From: Mycobacterium gordonae
Lineage (GTDB): Bacteria; Actinomycetota; Actinomycetes; Mycobacteriales; Mycobacteriaceae
Reading direction: 5' to 3'
NCBI RefSeq assembly: GCF_002101675.1
Contig: NZ_LQOY01000197.1
Coordinates: 28,936 to 92,935 of the forward strand
Length of the DNA: 64,000 nucleotides
Part shown: positions 1 to 8,811 of the stretch, piece after piece
How the letters are laid out: each line of letters begins with the position of its first letter
How positions within the stretch are numbered: position 1 is the first letter of the stretch
Notes under the pieces: model-generated
The model's database searches: none
Told to the model about the DNA's origin: nothing
Seen by the model: the letters and a program-made list of their open reading frames with translations, nothing else
Translations under genes and position numbers: made by a program

Positions 1-114
1 GCAGCCTATGGGTTTCTAGCGTGGTTATTGATGCGCGCGGTCTGTTCACAGCAGCGCGTCCATCTCATGGCGGTACCGGTAGTCGGCCGCCTTCGCGTGG
101 AAACGAGGATCCCG

Positions 115-1770
115 ATGGTGCAATCGCTGGTTCAGAACGAATTCGAGCTGACGATTCAACACGTCATGCGGCGCATGCGGACGATGCACTCCGGTGTCGA
201 GGTGGTGACGATGCTCGATGCCGAGGGATCGGTGGCTCGCACCACTTACGGCGAGGTAGTACGACGGGCCGACCGGCTAGCTAATGCTCTGCAGGCTATG
301 GGGATTCGCCCAGGTGATCGCGTGGCTACCTTCGCGTGGAACAACCAGCAGCACCTCGAGGCGTATCTCGCAGTGCCGTGCATGGGCGCGGTCCTGCACA
401 CGCTCAACATCCGACTATCCGACGAGCAACTCGTCTACGTCATCAATCACGCCCAGGACCGCGTGATTATCGTCGACGACTCATTGCTTCCTCAGCTCGA
501 ACGCATTCTTCCTGCGATCGATGTCGTCGAACAGTTCGTCGTCATCGGCGGGTCCGTCGACGCGGTCCGGCTGCCCAGGGCGGTTGACTACGAGGAGTTG
601 CTCGCGGGCCAGGCCGATGGTTTCGATTACCCCGCGATCGAAGGCACCGCCGCGGCAAGCTTGTGCTACACCAGCGGGACGACCGGCAATCCGAAGGGTG
701 TGCTCTACGGGCACCGCTCAACGGTGTTGCACGCCATGGCCGAATGCCTCACCGACACCCTTGACGTGCGGTCCACCGACCGGGTGTTGCCGGTGGTCCC
801 GATGTTCCATGCCAACGCCTGGGGTCTGCCCTATACGTGCGGCATGTTGGGCGCCGCACTGGTGATGCCCAACCGTTTCCTGCAGGCCGACCCGTTGGTC
901 AAGCTGATCTCCGCCGAAGCGGTCACCTTCGCCGCGGCCGTCCCGACCATCTGGAGTGACGTCTTGCGCAGGACGGCACTCGAACCGCAGGCCTTGGCAT
1001 CGCTTCGGCGGGTCGCCTGCGGCGGCGCCGCCGTCCCGCTGTCGCTGATGCAGCGATTCGAGGAAGCCTTCGGCGTTCCGCTGGTGCAGGGATTCGGCAT
1101 GACCGAGACAAGCCCGCTGGTCGCGATCGCCGAAGCCCCGGCCGGCGCGAGCGGTGCGGAGTATTGGCGTTACCGAGCCAAGACCGGCCGCATCACACCC
1201 CTTGTTGAGGCTCGCATCGTCGATGCCGCTGGTCGTGAACTTCCCTGGGATGGCGAGCAATCCGGGGAACTCGAGCTGGCCGGGCCATGGATAGCGTCGG
1301 GTTACTACCTCGACGAGCAGGCCGGCGAAGACAAGTTTCACGACGGCTGGCTACGGACCGGCGATGTCGCGACGATCGACGCGCTTGGCTACATTCAGAT
1401 CACCGATCGCACCAAGGACGTCATTAAGTCTGGCGGAGAATGGATTTCCTCCATCGAGATGGAGAATGCGCTGATGTCTCATCCTTCAGTCTTGGAAGCT
1501 GCCGTCATCGCAAAGCCGGACGAGCGCTGGACTGAGCGGCCCCTGCCATGTGTTGTCCTGAACAGCGGGGAGCTCACCACTCCCGAGGCGCTCAATGCAC
1601 ACCTTCAGGGCCAGTTCGCCAAGTGGCAATTGCCCGACGAATACGCCTACATCACCGAAGTACCCAAGACCAGCGTGGGCAAATTCGACAAGAAGCAACT
1701 GCGCAAGCAACTGTCCGAAGGCCGACTGGCCGGGCGGCGGGCGGTGGGGGCGCAGCCGCCGAAGGGTTGA
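115..1770 (+). CDS. acyl-CoA synthetase (fatty-acid-CoA ligase, AMP-binding family)
   Basis: Predicted to activate a fatty or other carboxylic acid to its CoA thioester through an acyl-adenylate. The 551-residue product shows the ANL superfamily signatures in order: the P-loop-like YTSGTTGNPKGV at about residue 184, GFGMTETSP at about 325, GWLRTGDVATID at about 411, and a C-terminal K-T-S-V-G-K-F segment holding the catalytic lysine. ATG 115 is preferred because GAGGA lies five bases upstream; an upstream in-frame ATG at 28 would add 29 non-conserved residues. It resembles mycobacterial medium/long-chain FadD proteins, but the substrate cannot be read from sequence. It converges on an aldehyde dehydrogenase, a plausible partner in oxidising an aldehyde and activating the resulting acid. 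Confidence 0.9.
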   Translation: MVQSLVQNEFELTIQHVMRRMRTMHSGVEVVTMLDAEGSVARTTYGEVVRRADRLANALQAMGIRPGDRVATFAWNNQQHLEAYLAVPCMGAVLHTLNIRLSDEQLVYVINHAQDRVIIVDDSLLPQLERILPAIDVVEQFVVIGGSVDAVRLPRAVDYEELLAGQADGFDYPAIEGTAAASLCYTSGTTGNPKGVLYGHRSTVLHAMAECLTDTLDVRSTDRVLPVVPMFHANAWGLPYTCGMLGAALVMPNRFLQADPLVKLISAEAVTFAAAVPTIWSDVLRRTALEPQALASLRRVACGGAAVPLSLMQRFEEAFGVPLVQGFGMTETSPLVAIAEAPAGASGAEYWRYRAKTGRITPLVEARIVDAAGRELPWDGEQSGELELAGPWIASGYYLDEQAGEDKFHDGWLRTGDVATIDALGYIQITDRTKDVIKSGGEWISSIEMENALMSHPSVLEAAVIAKPDERWTERPLPCVVLNSGELTTPEALNAHLQGQFAKWQLPDEYAYITEVPKTSVGKFDKKQLRKQLSEGRLAGRRAVGAQPPKG

Positions 1771-1778
1771 TGACCGGT

Positions 1779-1820
1779 GGCCCGCCGGCATGAGATGACC
1801 GGCGGGCCAGCGCCTTTTCG
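1779..1820. terminator. bidirectional terminator between convergent acyl-CoA ligase and aldehyde dehydrogenase genes
   Basis: A perfect 10-bp inverted repeat, GGCCCGCCGG at 1779-1788 and CCGGCGGGCC at 1799-1808, encloses a 10-base loop. TTTT follows at 1814-1817. It sits just after the ligase stop and before the 3' end of the opposing gene, where an intrinsic terminator is expected. Confidence 0.75.
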
Positions 1821-1914
1821 CGTCGCACGTTTCCGTGCACATAGGCACCAATCCGCGTCGACCTAGGCCCCGGGCGAAACCCGCAGGGACCCGACGTTGC
1901 TCGCCCGCGGATGT

Positions 1915-3426
1915 TCAGCTTGGCGGTTCCGAGAGCAACGCGTCGAAGATGTGGCGTTCGAGTGTCTGGGTGAGGTCGACGTGGACGTGCTTGGCCTCGG
2001 TGTACTCGTCGAGCGCGTGTTGTCCCAGTTCGCGTCCCAGTCCGCTTTGCTTGTAACCCCCGAATGGCAGGGCCGGATCGATCTGGTGCCAGTTGTTGAT
2101 CCAGACCGTGCCTGCCCGAAGCTGCGCCGCGACTGCCAAGGCCCGCTCATAGTCGGTACTCCAGACCCCGGCACTCAACCCATATGGAGAGTCATTGGCC
2201 TGGCGAATCGCGTCTGCCTCGTCGGAGTATCGCAGGACGCACAGGACCGGGCCGAAAATCTCCTCCCTGGCCACGTCCATGTCGTTGTTGACCTCGGTAA
2301 GAATCGTCGGTTCGATCCAGTACCCCTTGGTGAAACGATCTCCGTATGGAACCCCGCCCCCCAGAACGACTTTGGCGCCATCGTGCTTCGCGCCGTCGAC
2401 GAAGGTGAGTACCCGGTCACGCTGTCTGGCCGAAATGACCGGACCGACGTCGGTATCAAGGTCGGTGGTATCGCCGAGTTTCAGTGCCGATGCGCGGTCG
2501 ACCAGCCGGTCGACTACTTGGTCGTACATGTCGTCAGGGACGAGCAACCGGGTGCCCGATTCGCAGATCTGGCCCGAGTACAACATGCAGCCAAAGAGCG
2601 CACCGTCGATAGCCACGTCGAGATCGGCGTCGTCCAACAGCACCTGCGCGCCTTTACCGCCGAGCTCGAGTGACACCTTCTTGACGGTGCCGGAGGCCAG
2701 CCGCATGATTTCGCGTCCGACCGCGGTCGATCCGGTGAATGCGACCTTGTCGACATCGGGGTGTTCGGCCAGCCGCGCACCGACCTCGGGCCCGGGCCCG
2801 GTAACGAGGTTGATCACCCCGTCGGGAACACCGCACTCTTGTGCGATCTCGCAGAGGCGTAGGAGCGTCAAAGGCGTCTTCTCGTCGGGTTTGACGACGA
2901 TCGAGTTGCCGGCCGCCAGCGCGGGCCCGATCTTCCAAATGCCAAGGAGCAACGGAAAGTTCCACGGCACGATTGCGGCGCACACTCCGATGGGCTCGCG
3001 GTGCAGGACATTCGTTGACAGCGTCGGGTAGGCCGCCGTAGGTACCTGTCGCTGCCATTCGTAGGAGGCTGCAAGCTCAGCGAAATAGAGAAAATGAGGG
3101 GCGGCATAACCCACATGGAACACCGTCGCCTGCCGCACCGTAGCTCCGTTGGTGTGGATCTCGAGCTCGACCAGATCGTCGATCTCCTGCCCGATCCGGT
3201 CGGCGATATTAGTCATGATGCGCGACCGTTCGCTGGGGGCCAGCCGCGACCACGTACCCGACTCGAACGCAGCCCGCGCCGCGGCAACTGCGGCGTCGGC
3301 GTGCTCGACCGTCCCCCTGGCGATCGTCGCATACAGTTCTTCAGTTGCTGGGTCGATTATCTCGTCCATCTCGTCGGCGTCGACGTGCTTGCCGTCGATG
3401 AGCATTTGATAGTGCTTGATGTTCAT
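1915..3426 (-). CDS. aldehyde dehydrogenase (NAD(P)-dependent)
   Basis: Predicted to oxidise an aldehyde to the carboxylic acid with NAD(P)+. The product of about 503 residues covers the whole family. It has the cofactor-region motif PWNFPLLLG, the LELGGKG motif carrying the general-base glutamate, the catalytic cysteine in SGQICESGTRL, and EEIFGPVLCV near the C-terminus. ATG 3426 is preferred because GAGG stands five bases upstream; a GTG at 3432 is the alternative. It resembles betaine/phenylacetaldehyde-type dehydrogenases, but the substrate is unknown. Its promoter lies in the 3427-3738 gap, divergent from a PucR-type regulator that is the natural candidate to control it. Confidence 0.92.
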   Translation of the reverse strand: MNIKHYQMLIDGKHVDADEMDEIIDPATEELYATIARGTVEHADAAVAAARAAFESGTWSRLAPSERSRIMTNIADRIGQEIDDLVELEIHTNGATVRQATVFHVGYAAPHFLYFAELAASYEWQRQVPTAAYPTLSTNVLHREPIGVCAAIVPWNFPLLLGIWKIGPALAAGNSIVVKPDEKTPLTLLRLCEIAQECGVPDGVINLVTGPGPEVGARLAEHPDVDKVAFTGSTAVGREIMRLASGTVKKVSLELGGKGAQVLLDDADLDVAIDGALFGCMLYSGQICESGTRLLVPDDMYDQVVDRLVDRASALKLGDTTDLDTDVGPVISARQRDRVLTFVDGAKHDGAKVVLGGGVPYGDRFTKGYWIEPTILTEVNNDMDVAREEIFGPVLCVLRYSDEADAIRQANDSPYGLSAGVWSTDYERALAVAAQLRAGTVWINNWHQIDPALPFGGYKQSGLGRELGQHALDEYTEAKHVHVDLTQTLERHIFDALLSEPPS

Positions 3427-3738
3427 TGCCACCTCAGCGTCTGGTGATTCCCGATGAATTCAGTGAACCGTCGAGCCCTGGCACGCACCATCGCTCGAAC
3501 GGAGTGTTCGGATAGCTCTGTCGCAAGAAGCGGCCGGACCCCTGCCTATGCCGGCCGCACACAGCGCTCCAATAAGGAGATAAAAGCACCCCGTTCGTAC
3601 AGGTGTGGCACGAGCTATTGAGGCGGTACGTTTCGCTCGGCGACGGGCCGATGCCGAGCGATCTGCGCGCAACGGCCGCGAAACTCCCCTTTCCGGGGCC
3701 TTCCCGGTCAGCGATGTCCGGCGTGTTTCGGGGAATGT
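3427..3738. promoter_or_regulatory. divergent promoter region between aldehyde dehydrogenase and PucR-type regulator
   Basis: A 312-base gap with no convincing gene on either strand. It must hold promoters for both divergent genes. I see no strong inverted repeat that I could assign as an operator. The last bases before ATG 3739 contain GGGGAATGT, a usable ribosome binding site. Confidence 0.4.
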
Positions 3739-5034
3739 ATGAACACTGTGATGAATACACGGGCCGGCGATGTGGAGCGGTGCGTCGCCGAGCTTGCGGC
3801 GCGCCTCGTCGACAAGGTGCCCGATGCGGTCTCGCTGATTGAGGTGTCGGTTCGCGAAGAGATTCCCGAAATGATTCCCGAGACGCGTGACGAGTCGCAG
3901 ATAGCACTCTTGGACGACGCCATTCAGGGCAATGTGGAAACCATCCTTTACGCACTGCGCCACAACATTTCGGTCCACGACGTGCGAGCGCCGACCGCGG
4001 CGATCGAGCACACTCGACGTCTTGCTCAACAAGGAGTGCCACTGACGGCACTGATCCGCGGATACCGTTTGGGGCAGCGACGACTCACTCACCTGGTCTT
4101 CGGGGAGCTGCACAGCATCGATATCGCGCCCGAATCACGAGTCAGTGTGGTGGAGGCGATCACGGAGATGCTCTTCATCTACGTCGATTGGATGTCCCAG
4201 CAGATTATCGCCATCTACGAGGAGGAGCGGGAGCGGTGGCTCGAGTCCAACAACAGTTTGCGCGCATTGCGGGTTCGAGAAGTTTTGGCCGGTGGCTCGC
4301 ATGTTGATGCCGATTGGGCTACCAACGCGATTCGCTATCCACTGAATTGGCATCATGTGGGGCTGGCGTTGTGGTATCCGGTTGCCAGCCCCGAGGCGGA
4401 TGACTTGAATCGCTTACTCCGTTTCGTGCGGGGGTTGGGGGCAGCTGTCAAGGCCACTGCCGCCCCGCTATTTATCGCTACCGACCGTGCCAGCGCATGG
4501 GCATGGTTGCCGTTTCAAAGCGCGCCGGCCGAGATCACCGATGCAGTGAAGCGATATGCGTTGCAACGCAGAGAATCACCGAATGTGACGATGGGTTCGC
4601 TCGCCCCTGGTGTCGACGGATTTCGTCGATCGCACGACCAGGCCGAGACTGCGCGGACCCTCGCTCTGGCTTGCGGAAAGTCAAGCGCCGTTGCGCTGGC
4701 CAGTAGCGACCCAGGATTAGCGGCCGCCGCGCTTCTCGGCGGAGATCTCGACCAAGCCCGGGAGTGGGTCACCGATGTGCTCGGCAAACTGGCCAGCCCG
4801 ACGGATAACGACGCATTACTGCGCGACACACTGCGAGTGTTTCTGAACTGCGGCGCTAGTTACAAGCTTGCCGCTGAAGAGTTGGTTTTACACTTCAATA
4901 CGGTCAAGTACCGGGTGGGGCGGGCGCTGACTAGGCGCGGACGTGGGATCGCAAACGATCGGCTTGACGTCGAGCTTGCGTTGCTGCTGTGTCACTGGTT
5001 CGGCAACGCCGTCCTGTTGCGGGCGAAGACCTGA
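3739..5034 (+). CDS. PucR/CdaR-family transcriptional regulator
   Basis: A 431-residue DNA-binding regulator with the PucR layout: an N-terminal helical sensing region, a central GGDEF-like region (about 180-330), and a C-terminal PucR helix-turn-helix (about 365-425). The last contains LRVFLNCGASYKLAAEEL and LHFNTVKYRVGRA, the typical recognition-helix pattern. In actinobacteria these proteins often govern a neighbouring catabolic or dehydrogenase gene; the divergent aldehyde dehydrogenase is the likely target (inference). The final 19 codons plus about 144 bases of downstream DNA are repeated at 8964-9164, implying that a second copy of this gene once lay there. Confidence 0.85.
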   Translation: MNTVMNTRAGDVERCVAELAARLVDKVPDAVSLIEVSVREEIPEMIPETRDESQIALLDDAIQGNVETILYALRHNISVHDVRAPTAAIEHTRRLAQQGVPLTALIRGYRLGQRRLTHLVFGELHSIDIAPESRVSVVEAITEMLFIYVDWMSQQIIAIYEEERERWLESNNSLRALRVREVLAGGSHVDADWATNAIRYPLNWHHVGLALWYPVASPEADDLNRLLRFVRGLGAAVKATAAPLFIATDRASAWAWLPFQSAPAEITDAVKRYALQRRESPNVTMGSLAPGVDGFRRSHDQAETARTLALACGKSSAVALASSDPGLAAAALLGGDLDQAREWVTDVLGKLASPTDNDALLRDTLRVFLNCGASYKLAAEELVLHFNTVKYRVGRALTRRGRGIANDRLDVELALLLCHWFGNAVLLRAKT

Positions 5035-5178
5035 CTGGCAATAGTCGAGCCCAGCTCACGGCAAACGGTTGGGCCGGATCCAAATGTGTTGAGCGAGAAC
5101 GCTGCTGCCACGACGCGGCTCTAATGTGCCACGACTGCGGTTGGCGGGCCGGGCCCGTCGCTGCCGCTCACCAAGCTT
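4978..5178 (+). repeat. 201-bp direct repeat, copy A (pucR 3' end plus flank)
   Basis: Aligned without gaps to 8964-9164, with nine mismatches over 201 bases by my count (about 95% identity). Copy A holds the last 19 codons and stop of the pucR-type gene, then about 144 non-coding bases ending at CAAGCTT. The two copies are 3986 bp apart in the same orientation. Confidence 0.93.
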
Positions 5179-5368
5179 GGGCGTCGACGGAACTTCGCGG
5201 ACTCGGATTAGCAGCGACCCCGGCGTTTGTCCCCGCAGGACAACAGTTTGGGCTCTTGGACACATCGTCTCTGTGCTGTGGTGCGGATAGCTTTGCGACG
5301 AATTGAACAAGAGCTTCTCACAGAGCACAGCTCATCTGACCACTCGACTTAGAATTGAGGCGACAAAT

Positions 5369-5539
5369 ATGTTGGCAATCATCGGCAGCTACCTCACCAT
5401 CATCGGTTTCTGCCTGGCGATATTTAGCCCGGTGCTCGTCCCCGGTCTCGTGACCGCCTGGCACGATTACCGTGATTGGCGTTCAGTGAACCAAAAGCCG
5501 CAGGCGGTCGGCACCGGCATACAGCCCGCGGCGGCATAG
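5369..5539 (+). CDS. small membrane protein, function unknown
   Basis: A 56-residue product beginning MLAIIGSYLTIIG, with one hydrophobic segment over residues 1-30 followed by a polar tail (WHDYRDWRSV). ATG 5369 is chosen because GAGG lies eight bases upstream; an upstream in-frame ATG at 5303 gives a less credible polar leader. I do not recognise the family. It stands alone, 190 bases beyond repeat copy A. Confidence 0.5.
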   Translation: MLAIIGSYLTIIGFCLAIFSPVLVPGLVTAWHDYRDWRSVNQKPQAVGTGIQPAAA

Positions 5540-6078
5540 GGTCGTCTGAAGTGTCACACGATGCGGCTGATGCGGGTGGAGTTGTCCCCGTGCCTGGCGG
5601 GTTGCCTCAAAGGCGCTGCCGTGCCTGAGCTTTGGCGGTTCAGAAGCCGGAGCTTCGGCGTCGATCAATAGGCCGGGGTTCGGCTCACTGTTCGACGGCG
5701 TCCCGGTCCACGGTGCGCTACGCACGCACAGCCGTCCGCGTCGACCGCCGGCGCGGGATGCGTTCGGTGATGCCGCTCAGCGAGTTGACCATCCTGTTGG
5801 TTGCGTCGCCAGGGCGCGCCCCATCGCCCGGTCCTTCTAGGTCAGTTCGGCAACTCGATTAGCGCCGACGAGCGCGCCGCGCAGCGGAAAGCGGTCGGTG
5901 ATCGGGTCGGCCGTCTTCGGGCCTTCCTCACCTCGGACCTCCACGCGGAGAATGTATGGCTGGGTGCCCCTCTGCGTGGGCTATGGCGCAGAACCGGGTC
6001 GCGGTCAACGTCGATGATGCTCCACATCAGCCCCTCACCCGGCCGCTGGCGGGCGAACTCGGTCGTTACGGTGGTCCC
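5540..6078. other. 539-base region with no supported gene
   Basis: Open frames here are arginine-rich, overlap on both strands and lack ribosome binding sites, as expected of chance frames in high-GC DNA. I see no tRNA, strong hairpin or repeat. The promoter of the TspO-type gene should lie in the right-hand part. Confidence 0.4.
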
Positions 6079-6570
6079 ATGGTAGATGCCGCCAACCAGC
6101 GGGGAGCGAAGAACTTCGTCGCGCTGGGCTTGTCGTTGCTGGCGGTCATGCTGACCGCCGGGGTGGGTGGGCTCGCCGCCAACAGCGCCCAGCAGTATGG
6201 CCGCCTGCGACAACCGTCGTGGGCGCCACCGTCGTGGCTGTTCGGGCCGGTATGGACCACCCTCTATGCGCTGATGGCGGTGGCGGCCTGGTTGGTGTGG
6301 CGCAGCGGACCCTTGAGCGCGACCCGCAGTGGGCTCGCCACGTACGCCGCGCAGTTGGCCCTCAATGCGGCCTGGACCCCGCTGTTCTTCGGACTGCGCT
6401 GGCGCGGAATCGCATTGGTCGACATCGCGATCCTCTGGGTGGTCTTGGGCGCCACTGTGGTGTTGTTCTTTCGCCGCAGCCCGGTCGCCGGATGGTTGCT
6501 GGTGCCCTACCTTCTCTGGACCACCTTCGCGCTCTGCCTGAACCTGGCGGTGTGGCAACTCAACAAGTGA
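6079..6570 (+). CDS. TspO/MBR family protein (tryptophan-rich sensory protein)
   Basis: A 163-residue membrane protein of normal TspO length with five hydrophobic segments. It carries the family pattern around PSWAPPSWLFGPVWTTLYALMA (residues about 47-68), then LNAAWTPLFFGLRW and the C-terminal WTTFALCLNLAVWQLN. TspO proteins bind tetrapyrroles and respond to light, redox or stress signals. ATG 6079 is used because translation further upstream gives no conserved sequence. It converges on the MerR-type gene at 6598. Confidence 0.88.
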   Translation: MVDAANQRGAKNFVALGLSLLAVMLTAGVGGLAANSAQQYGRLRQPSWAPPSWLFGPVWTTLYALMAVAAWLVWRSGPLSATRSGLATYAAQLALNAAWTPLFFGLRWRGIALVDIAILWVVLGATVVLFFRRSPVAGWLLVPYLLWTTFALCLNLAVWQLNK

Positions 6571-6597
6571 GACGCCTCAGCTGGCCGCGGACTGCTG

Positions 6598-7425
6598 TCA
6601 TTCTGCCGACGGGGTGGTGCTGAAGATCGGCCAACAGATTTCTGTGGCGGTGAACGTTGTCGGAGCTGAGGGCGTGGCACCGATGTAGTGTTCGCGGATC
6701 GGGCCCTGGTTGCTGATCAGATGCTCGTTCACATATCGTCCCAGAGCCCCGTAGCTGCGGTCGATGCCTTCGTGTCCACCGGAGTGCGTGAGCACCGCGA
6801 ACTCGGCCGGAGGCAGGACCTCGGCACGTACCCCTTCCGGGGGGTGCGCGGAATGCGGCGCCGGGACGAAGAGGGTTGCCTCGCCGCGTGATTCAAGAAA
6901 CAGCGCACGGTCGTAGAGGCCACCCGGCGAGACCCCCAGAGGTGCGCTATCCGCCGTCTCAACTGCGTCGCGCAAAGTCCTCAGCGACACTCCGAACCAG
7001 TTGTCAATCTCGGAAACCTCGATGGTGGCGCCGATGGACCAGACGGCGAGCGCTGGCTTGTGATGCACTTCCACGTGGGCGGGGGCGCCAACGGGAGCAA
7101 GCAACTCGCGCAGCGCTCCAACGGCGTCACGAGTTTGTTGCAGCTGCACCTCCATCTGTTCGAGATGAGTGGTGATGATCTCGGTGCGAGCCGCGGCGTC
7201 GTCAGTGCTCAGCAGCGCCTTGATGTCGGGAATAGACATGCCGAGCGATCGGAACCGGCGGATGATGTGTGCATGATCGACCTGGCTGGTGTCGTAGAAG
7301 CGGTAGCCGGTGTGAGAATCGATGTGGGCTGGTTCGAGAATGCCTATGTCGTGGTAGTGCCGGAGCGCCTTCCTGCTCAAGCTGGTCATCACGGCGAAGT
7401 CACCGATCGAGACCCGTGCGCCCAT
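6598..7425 (-). CDS. MerR-family regulator with GyrI-like effector domain
   Basis: A 275-residue regulator. Residues 1-75 form the MerR winged helix (SIGDFAVMTSLSRKALRHYHDIGIL, then TGYRFYD and RRFRSLGMSI). A coiled coil at about 80-115 follows, then a GyrI-like ligand domain to the end, as in BmrR/TipA-type regulators that bind small amphipathic compounds. ATG 7425 has GAGGAGG five bases upstream. The gene is divergent from a SnoaL-like/SDR pair, and a nearly identical promoter-operator element lies in front of each transcript, so it probably controls itself and the pair. Confidence 0.88.
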   Translation of the reverse strand: MGARVSIGDFAVMTSLSRKALRHYHDIGILEPAHIDSHTGYRFYDTSQVDHAHIIRRFRSLGMSIPDIKALLSTDDAAARTEIITTHLEQMEVQLQQTRDAVGALRELLAPVGAPAHVEVHHKPALAVWSIGATIEVSEIDNWFGVSLRTLRDAVETADSAPLGVSPGGLYDRALFLESRGEATLFVPAPHSAHPPEGVRAEVLPPAEFAVLTHSGGHEGIDRSYGALGRYVNEHLISNQGPIREHYIGATPSAPTTFTATEICWPIFSTTPSAE

Positions 7426-7468
7426 GGCATCCTCCTCTGCGTTCCGCCGCATGCGTAAGGGTGAGGCC

Positions 7469-7500
7469 ATCCTGCAGTCTCCCCCTAGGGCAAGGTCAAC
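7469..7500 (-). promoter_or_regulatory. MerR-type operator/promoter of the merR-like gene
   Basis: Read leftward from 7500: GTTGACCTTG, then CCCTAGGGGG, then CAGGAT about 19 bases after TTGACC. A TTGACC -35 element and -10-like hexamer separated by about 19 bp with a GC-rich dyad in the spacer is the hallmark of MerR-activated promoters. Confidence 0.65.
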
Positions 7501-7598
7501 ATTGCGGCGTGAGTCCGAAGGTCCAGTCCCGTCAGTGGCTTCCCTGGGGAACCGGGGGCCTGGCTGTTGGGGTACGGGCACGCATTCACCGGTCCACG

Positions 7599-7636
7599 GT
7601 TGACCTTCCCCTTAGGGGAAGCCCCACCGTGGGGTC
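7599..7636 (+). promoter_or_regulatory. MerR-type operator/promoter of the SnoaL-like/SDR operon
   Basis: TTGACC at 7600-7605 is followed by a perfect dyad CTTCCCC-TTA-GGGGAAG (7605-7621) and a C-A-n-n-n-T hexamer 19 bases after TTGACC. The expected start site falls at about 7637, the ATG itself, suggesting a leaderless transcript. The first 10 bases match the mirrored element at 7491-7500 closely. Confidence 0.65.
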
Positions 7637-7975
7637 ATGACCACAGAATGGGATGCGCTCCCGGACACCATCAAGACATTCATGACCGCACTCACCACCC
7701 CAGAGGACGGTCGAGCGGTCGACACGTTCACCGCCGATGCCATCGTGACCGACGAAGGCCGCGACTACACGGGCCGTCACGAAATCGGGGCTTGGCTGAC
7801 CGCCGCGGCCGGCGAGTACACCTACACCTCCGAGTTCACCGGCGCGACCACGACCGACACGACCGTTGACGTCGGGCAGCACCTGGAAGGCAACTTCCCC
7901 GGCGGGGTCGCCGATCTGCACTACCGCTTCACGCTGGACGGCACGTCGATCAGCCGGTTGGTGATCGAACCATGA
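7637..7975 (+). CDS. SnoaL-like / NTF2-fold protein
   Basis: A 112-residue protein with the pattern of a nuclear-transport-factor-2-like polyketide-cyclase fold: an N-terminal helix and FTADAIVTDEGRDYTGRHEIGAWL, the usual SnoaL-like first half, followed by three long strands. Members isomerise, hydrolyse or merely bind small molecules. Its stop overlaps the ATG of the next gene (ATGA at 7972), so the two are translationally coupled. It lies directly behind the MerR-type operator, with almost no leader. Confidence 0.75.
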   Translation: MTTEWDALPDTIKTFMTALTTPEDGRAVDTFTADAIVTDEGRDYTGRHEIGAWLTAAAGEYTYTSEFTGATTTDTTVDVGQHLEGNFPGGVADLHYRFTLDGTSISRLVIEP

Positions 7976-8811
7976 GCAAAAGATGGTTCATCACCGGGGG
8001 CACACCCGGCGGCTTCGGAGTGGCGTTCGCCGAGGCGGCGCTGGAGACCGGTGACCGCGTGACGCTCACGTCCCGGCGCCCGCACGAGTTGGCGACGTGG
8101 GCCAACCAGTACGGCGAGCGCCTTCTCGTCGTGCCACTAGAACTCACCGACGCGGCCCAGGTGCAGCGTGCGGTGCATGCCGCAGAGGAGCATTTCGGCG
8201 GCATCGACGTGCTGGTCAACAACGCCGGCCGCGGTTGGTACGGATCGATCGAGGGCATGGGCGAATCCTCGGTGCGGGCAATGTTCGAACTGAACTTCTT
8301 CGCAGTGCTGTCGGTAACACGTGCGGTGCTGCCGGGGATGCGCGCCCGCGGAAACGGGTGGATCGTCAACGTGTCCTCGGTGGCCGGGCTTGTATCAGCG
8401 CCCGGATTTGGCTACTACAGTGCGACGAAGTTCGCCATCGAAGCCATTACCGATGCCCTGCGCGACGAGGTCGCCGCACAGGGCATCTCCGTCTTGGCTG
8501 TGGAACCAGGAGCGTTCCGCACGAACGCCTACGCCGGCTTTGCGAATGAGCCTGTAGCGGAGGCGATTCCGCAATATCACGACATGCTGGAGCAGGTCCG
8601 CGCCGCCTTCGTTGAGATGGACGGCGTGCAGCCCGGCGATCCGCGCCGCGGTGCCCGTGCGGTGATCGCGGCGATGGCTCAAGATCCGCCGCCCCGCCGG
8701 CTGGTCCTGGGCAATAGCGGATACGACGCCGTGATCGACACCCTGGAACAGACCCTGGCCGACATCCGGGTCAACCAAAGCCTTTCTCGCAGCGCAGATT
8801 TCCCCACCTGA
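7972..8811 (+). CDS. short-chain dehydrogenase/reductase
   Basis: A 279-residue classical SDR. It has a slightly altered nucleotide-binding motif TGGTPGGFG at residues about 8-16, NNAG at about 84, catalytic Ser in NVSSVAG, and the YxxxK pair in YYSATK near residue 150. It reduces or oxidises a carbonyl or alcohol with NAD(P)H. It is coupled to the SnoaL-like gene by an ATGA overlap and presumably induced by the MerR-type regulator, suggesting response to a xenobiotic or reactive small molecule (inference). Confidence 0.9.
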   Translation: MSKRWFITGGTPGGFGVAFAEAALETGDRVTLTSRRPHELATWANQYGERLLVVPLELTDAAQVQRAVHAAEEHFGGIDVLVNNAGRGWYGSIEGMGESSVRAMFELNFFAVLSVTRAVLPGMRARGNGWIVNVSSVAGLVSAPGFGYYSATKFAIEAITDALRDEVAAQGISVLAVEPGAFRTNAYAGFANEPVAEAIPQYHDMLEQVRAAFVEMDGVQPGDPRRGARAVIAAMAQDPPPRRLVLGNSGYDAVIDTLEQTLADIRVNQSLSRSADFPT

